Shown: positions 34,368 through 35,209 of the stretch, one piece after another
How the letters are laid out: the number at the start of each line of letters is the position of its first letter
How positions within the stretch are numbered: position 1 is the stretch's first letter
Assembly (NCBI GenBank): GCA_028408025.1
Contig: JAOOKL010000002.1
Span: forward strand, 1-35,209
Origin: Candidatus Pelagibacter sp.
Lineage (GTDB): Bacteria > Pseudomonadota > Alphaproteobacteria > Pelagibacterales > Pelagibacteraceae
Direction: 5' to 3'
Length of the DNA stretch: 35,209 bases
The notes under the pieces: model-generated
Database searches by the model: none
What the model was told of the DNA's origin: nothing
Seen by the model: only the letters and a program-made list of their open reading frames with translations
Position numbers and translations under genes: made by a program

Positions 34368-35209
34368 TTAGTTAAGTAAAATATTTTGCATGGTTCCTTG
34401 ATGTTCAAACAAAGAAGTTATCTTTTTTATCTTTTTTTCAATAGTACTATTTCCAACCATATGCCATTGAATTTGTCTGGAGTATTTAATTACATTTTTT
34501 GGGAAACTATAATTGTAAAAATCTTTTAATGGTATCATAAATTCACTATCTTCAAGAAATTCATATGGATGCATATATAAGATAACATAATGACCTTTTT
34601 CGTAACAATCTTGCATTGTCTTTATAGTAAAATTTACTGGAAATAATTTTAAAAAAGTGCCTCCAGATCTTAGTTTAAAGTTTTTAGTTAGGAATGAACG
34701 GGAAAAAATAAAAAATTCTTTTAAAACAGAATTTTGAAAAATTAATTCACTTGTTGGACAAATTTTATTTAATGGTAAGTTTGTAATGTAACTAGAGTCA
34801 TACTCGAATCTTTTAGAAATTTCTTCGTATGCCCATTTATCTTCAGGTTTTATATCAAAGTTTGGAGCTCTAAAACCTTTAGGTTTAACACCGGTAGCAT
34901 TTAAAATACTTTCAATAGCTTTATCCAGATTATAAGAAAATTCTGATCTAGAACTTTTGTGAATACTATCATGATAATTATAGTGACATGCAATTTCATG
35001 TCCGTCCTTGTGAATTTTATTTATAAGATCCTTTGCTTCTTTTGCAACAATACCTGTTGTAAAAAAAGTTATTTTTTTTGAATTAAGATATTTATTACAA
35101 AATGAATTTATTTTCTCATAACTTTTCCAAAGAGCTTCGATTTTAAAAATTGGTGACTCAATACCCATATCCCTTCTTTTGTCATGGTAATAATCCTCAA
35201 AATCTACTG
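34368..35209 (-). CDS. polysaccharide deacetylase family protein, 5' end outside window
   Basis: This NodB-fold carbohydrate esterase probably removes N-acetyl groups from an envelope polysaccharide. The frame is open to the window edge. Although an ATG occurs at 35168, the codons upstream read VDFEDYYHDKRRD, matching the ...DVEDWFH-type first motif of this family, so the start must lie beyond 35209. The HEIACHYNYH motif (about 34971-35000), RAPNFDIKPEDKWAYEE and SSYITN follow. LRSGGTFLKLFPVNFTIKTM and ILYMHPYEF come near the end. This layout resembles the XrtA/PEP-CTERM-associated deacetylase subfamily (DUF3473 type). No signal peptide can be judged. It runs directly into nadK. The exact substrate is unknown. 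Confidence 0.85.
   Translation of the reverse strand, partial: VDFEDYYHDKRRDMGIESPIFKIEALWKSYEKINSFCNKYLNSKKITFFTTGIVAKEAKDLINKIHKDGHEIACHYNYHDSIHKSSRSEFSYNLDKAIESILNATGVKPKGFRAPNFDIKPEDKWAYEEISKRFEYDSSYITNLPLNKICPTSELIFQNSVLKEFFIFSRSFLTKNFKLRSGGTFLKLFPVNFTIKTMQDCYEKGHYVILYMHPYEFLEDSEFMIPLKDFYNYSFPKNVIKYSRQIQWHMVGNSTIEKKIKKITSLFEHQGTMQNILLN

Noticed and set aside
1..35209. CRISPR arrays, insertion sequences, integrase or phage genes, toxin-antitoxin pairs
   Set aside because: I looked for regular direct repeats, terminal inverted repeats and recognisable proteins of these types and saw none; the content is core housekeeping.

Overview
The window is a compact, very AT-rich bacterial chromosome segment made almost entirely of core housekeeping genes. 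By eye G+C is about 30%, coding A-tracts are frequent and intergenic gaps are mostly 0-15 bases. The fused order secE-nusG-rplKAJL-rpoBC-rpsLG-fusA-rpsJ-(S10/spc/alpha operons), a short-LID adenylate kinase, the placement of adk between secY and rpsM, and the lack of rpsD in the alpha operon all point to Alphaproteobacteria. The streamlining and base composition suggest a marine SAR11 (Pelagibacterales)-type genome. That placement is inferred from style and gene order; no search was run.

Left flank (1-3886): the first codons of galU (minus) diverge from panC (plus). mgtE (minus) converges on panC with a 3-base overlap and diverges from lipB (plus). lipB converges on an RluC-type 23S rRNA pseudouridine synthase (minus) with a 14-base overlap.

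Centre (3899-32577, all minus strand, transcribed right to left): tRNA-Tyr, tRNA-Gly, tuf, tRNA-Trp, secE, nusG, rplK, rplA, rplJ, rplL, rpoB, rpoC, then a 179-base gap with candidate promoters. It continues with rpsL, rpsG, fusA, rpsJ, rplC, rplD, rplW, rplB, rpsS, rplV, rpsC, rplP, rpmC, rpsQ, rplN, rplX, rplE, rpsN, rpsH, rplF, rplR, rpsE, rplO, secY, adk, then a second internal promoter gap, and rpsM, rpsK, rpoA, rplQ, and probably rluC by read-through. This is a near-continuous 28.7-kb block coding for ribosomal proteins, core RNA polymerase, elongation factors, tRNAs and the SecYE translocon. Only three places show good promoter-like sequences: upstream of tRNA-Tyr, upstream of rpsL and upstream of rpsM.

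Right flank (32718-35209): rlmB and tRNA-Thr(UGU) lie on the plus strand. They face nadK and the 3' part of a polysaccharide deacetylase gene on the minus strand; the latter is still open at the window edge.

I found no mobile element, CRISPR array, phage gene or recognisable new system, and no gene-free stretch longer than 300 bases. The most interesting points are small-scale. They are: a perfect 10-bp inverted repeat whose one arm is the CCA end of tRNA-Tyr, dyads overlapping the str and tRNA/tuf promoters, an rplL-rpoB stem-loop, the absence of rpmD and rpmJ from their usual sites, and low-complexity tails on S11, S19 and L17.
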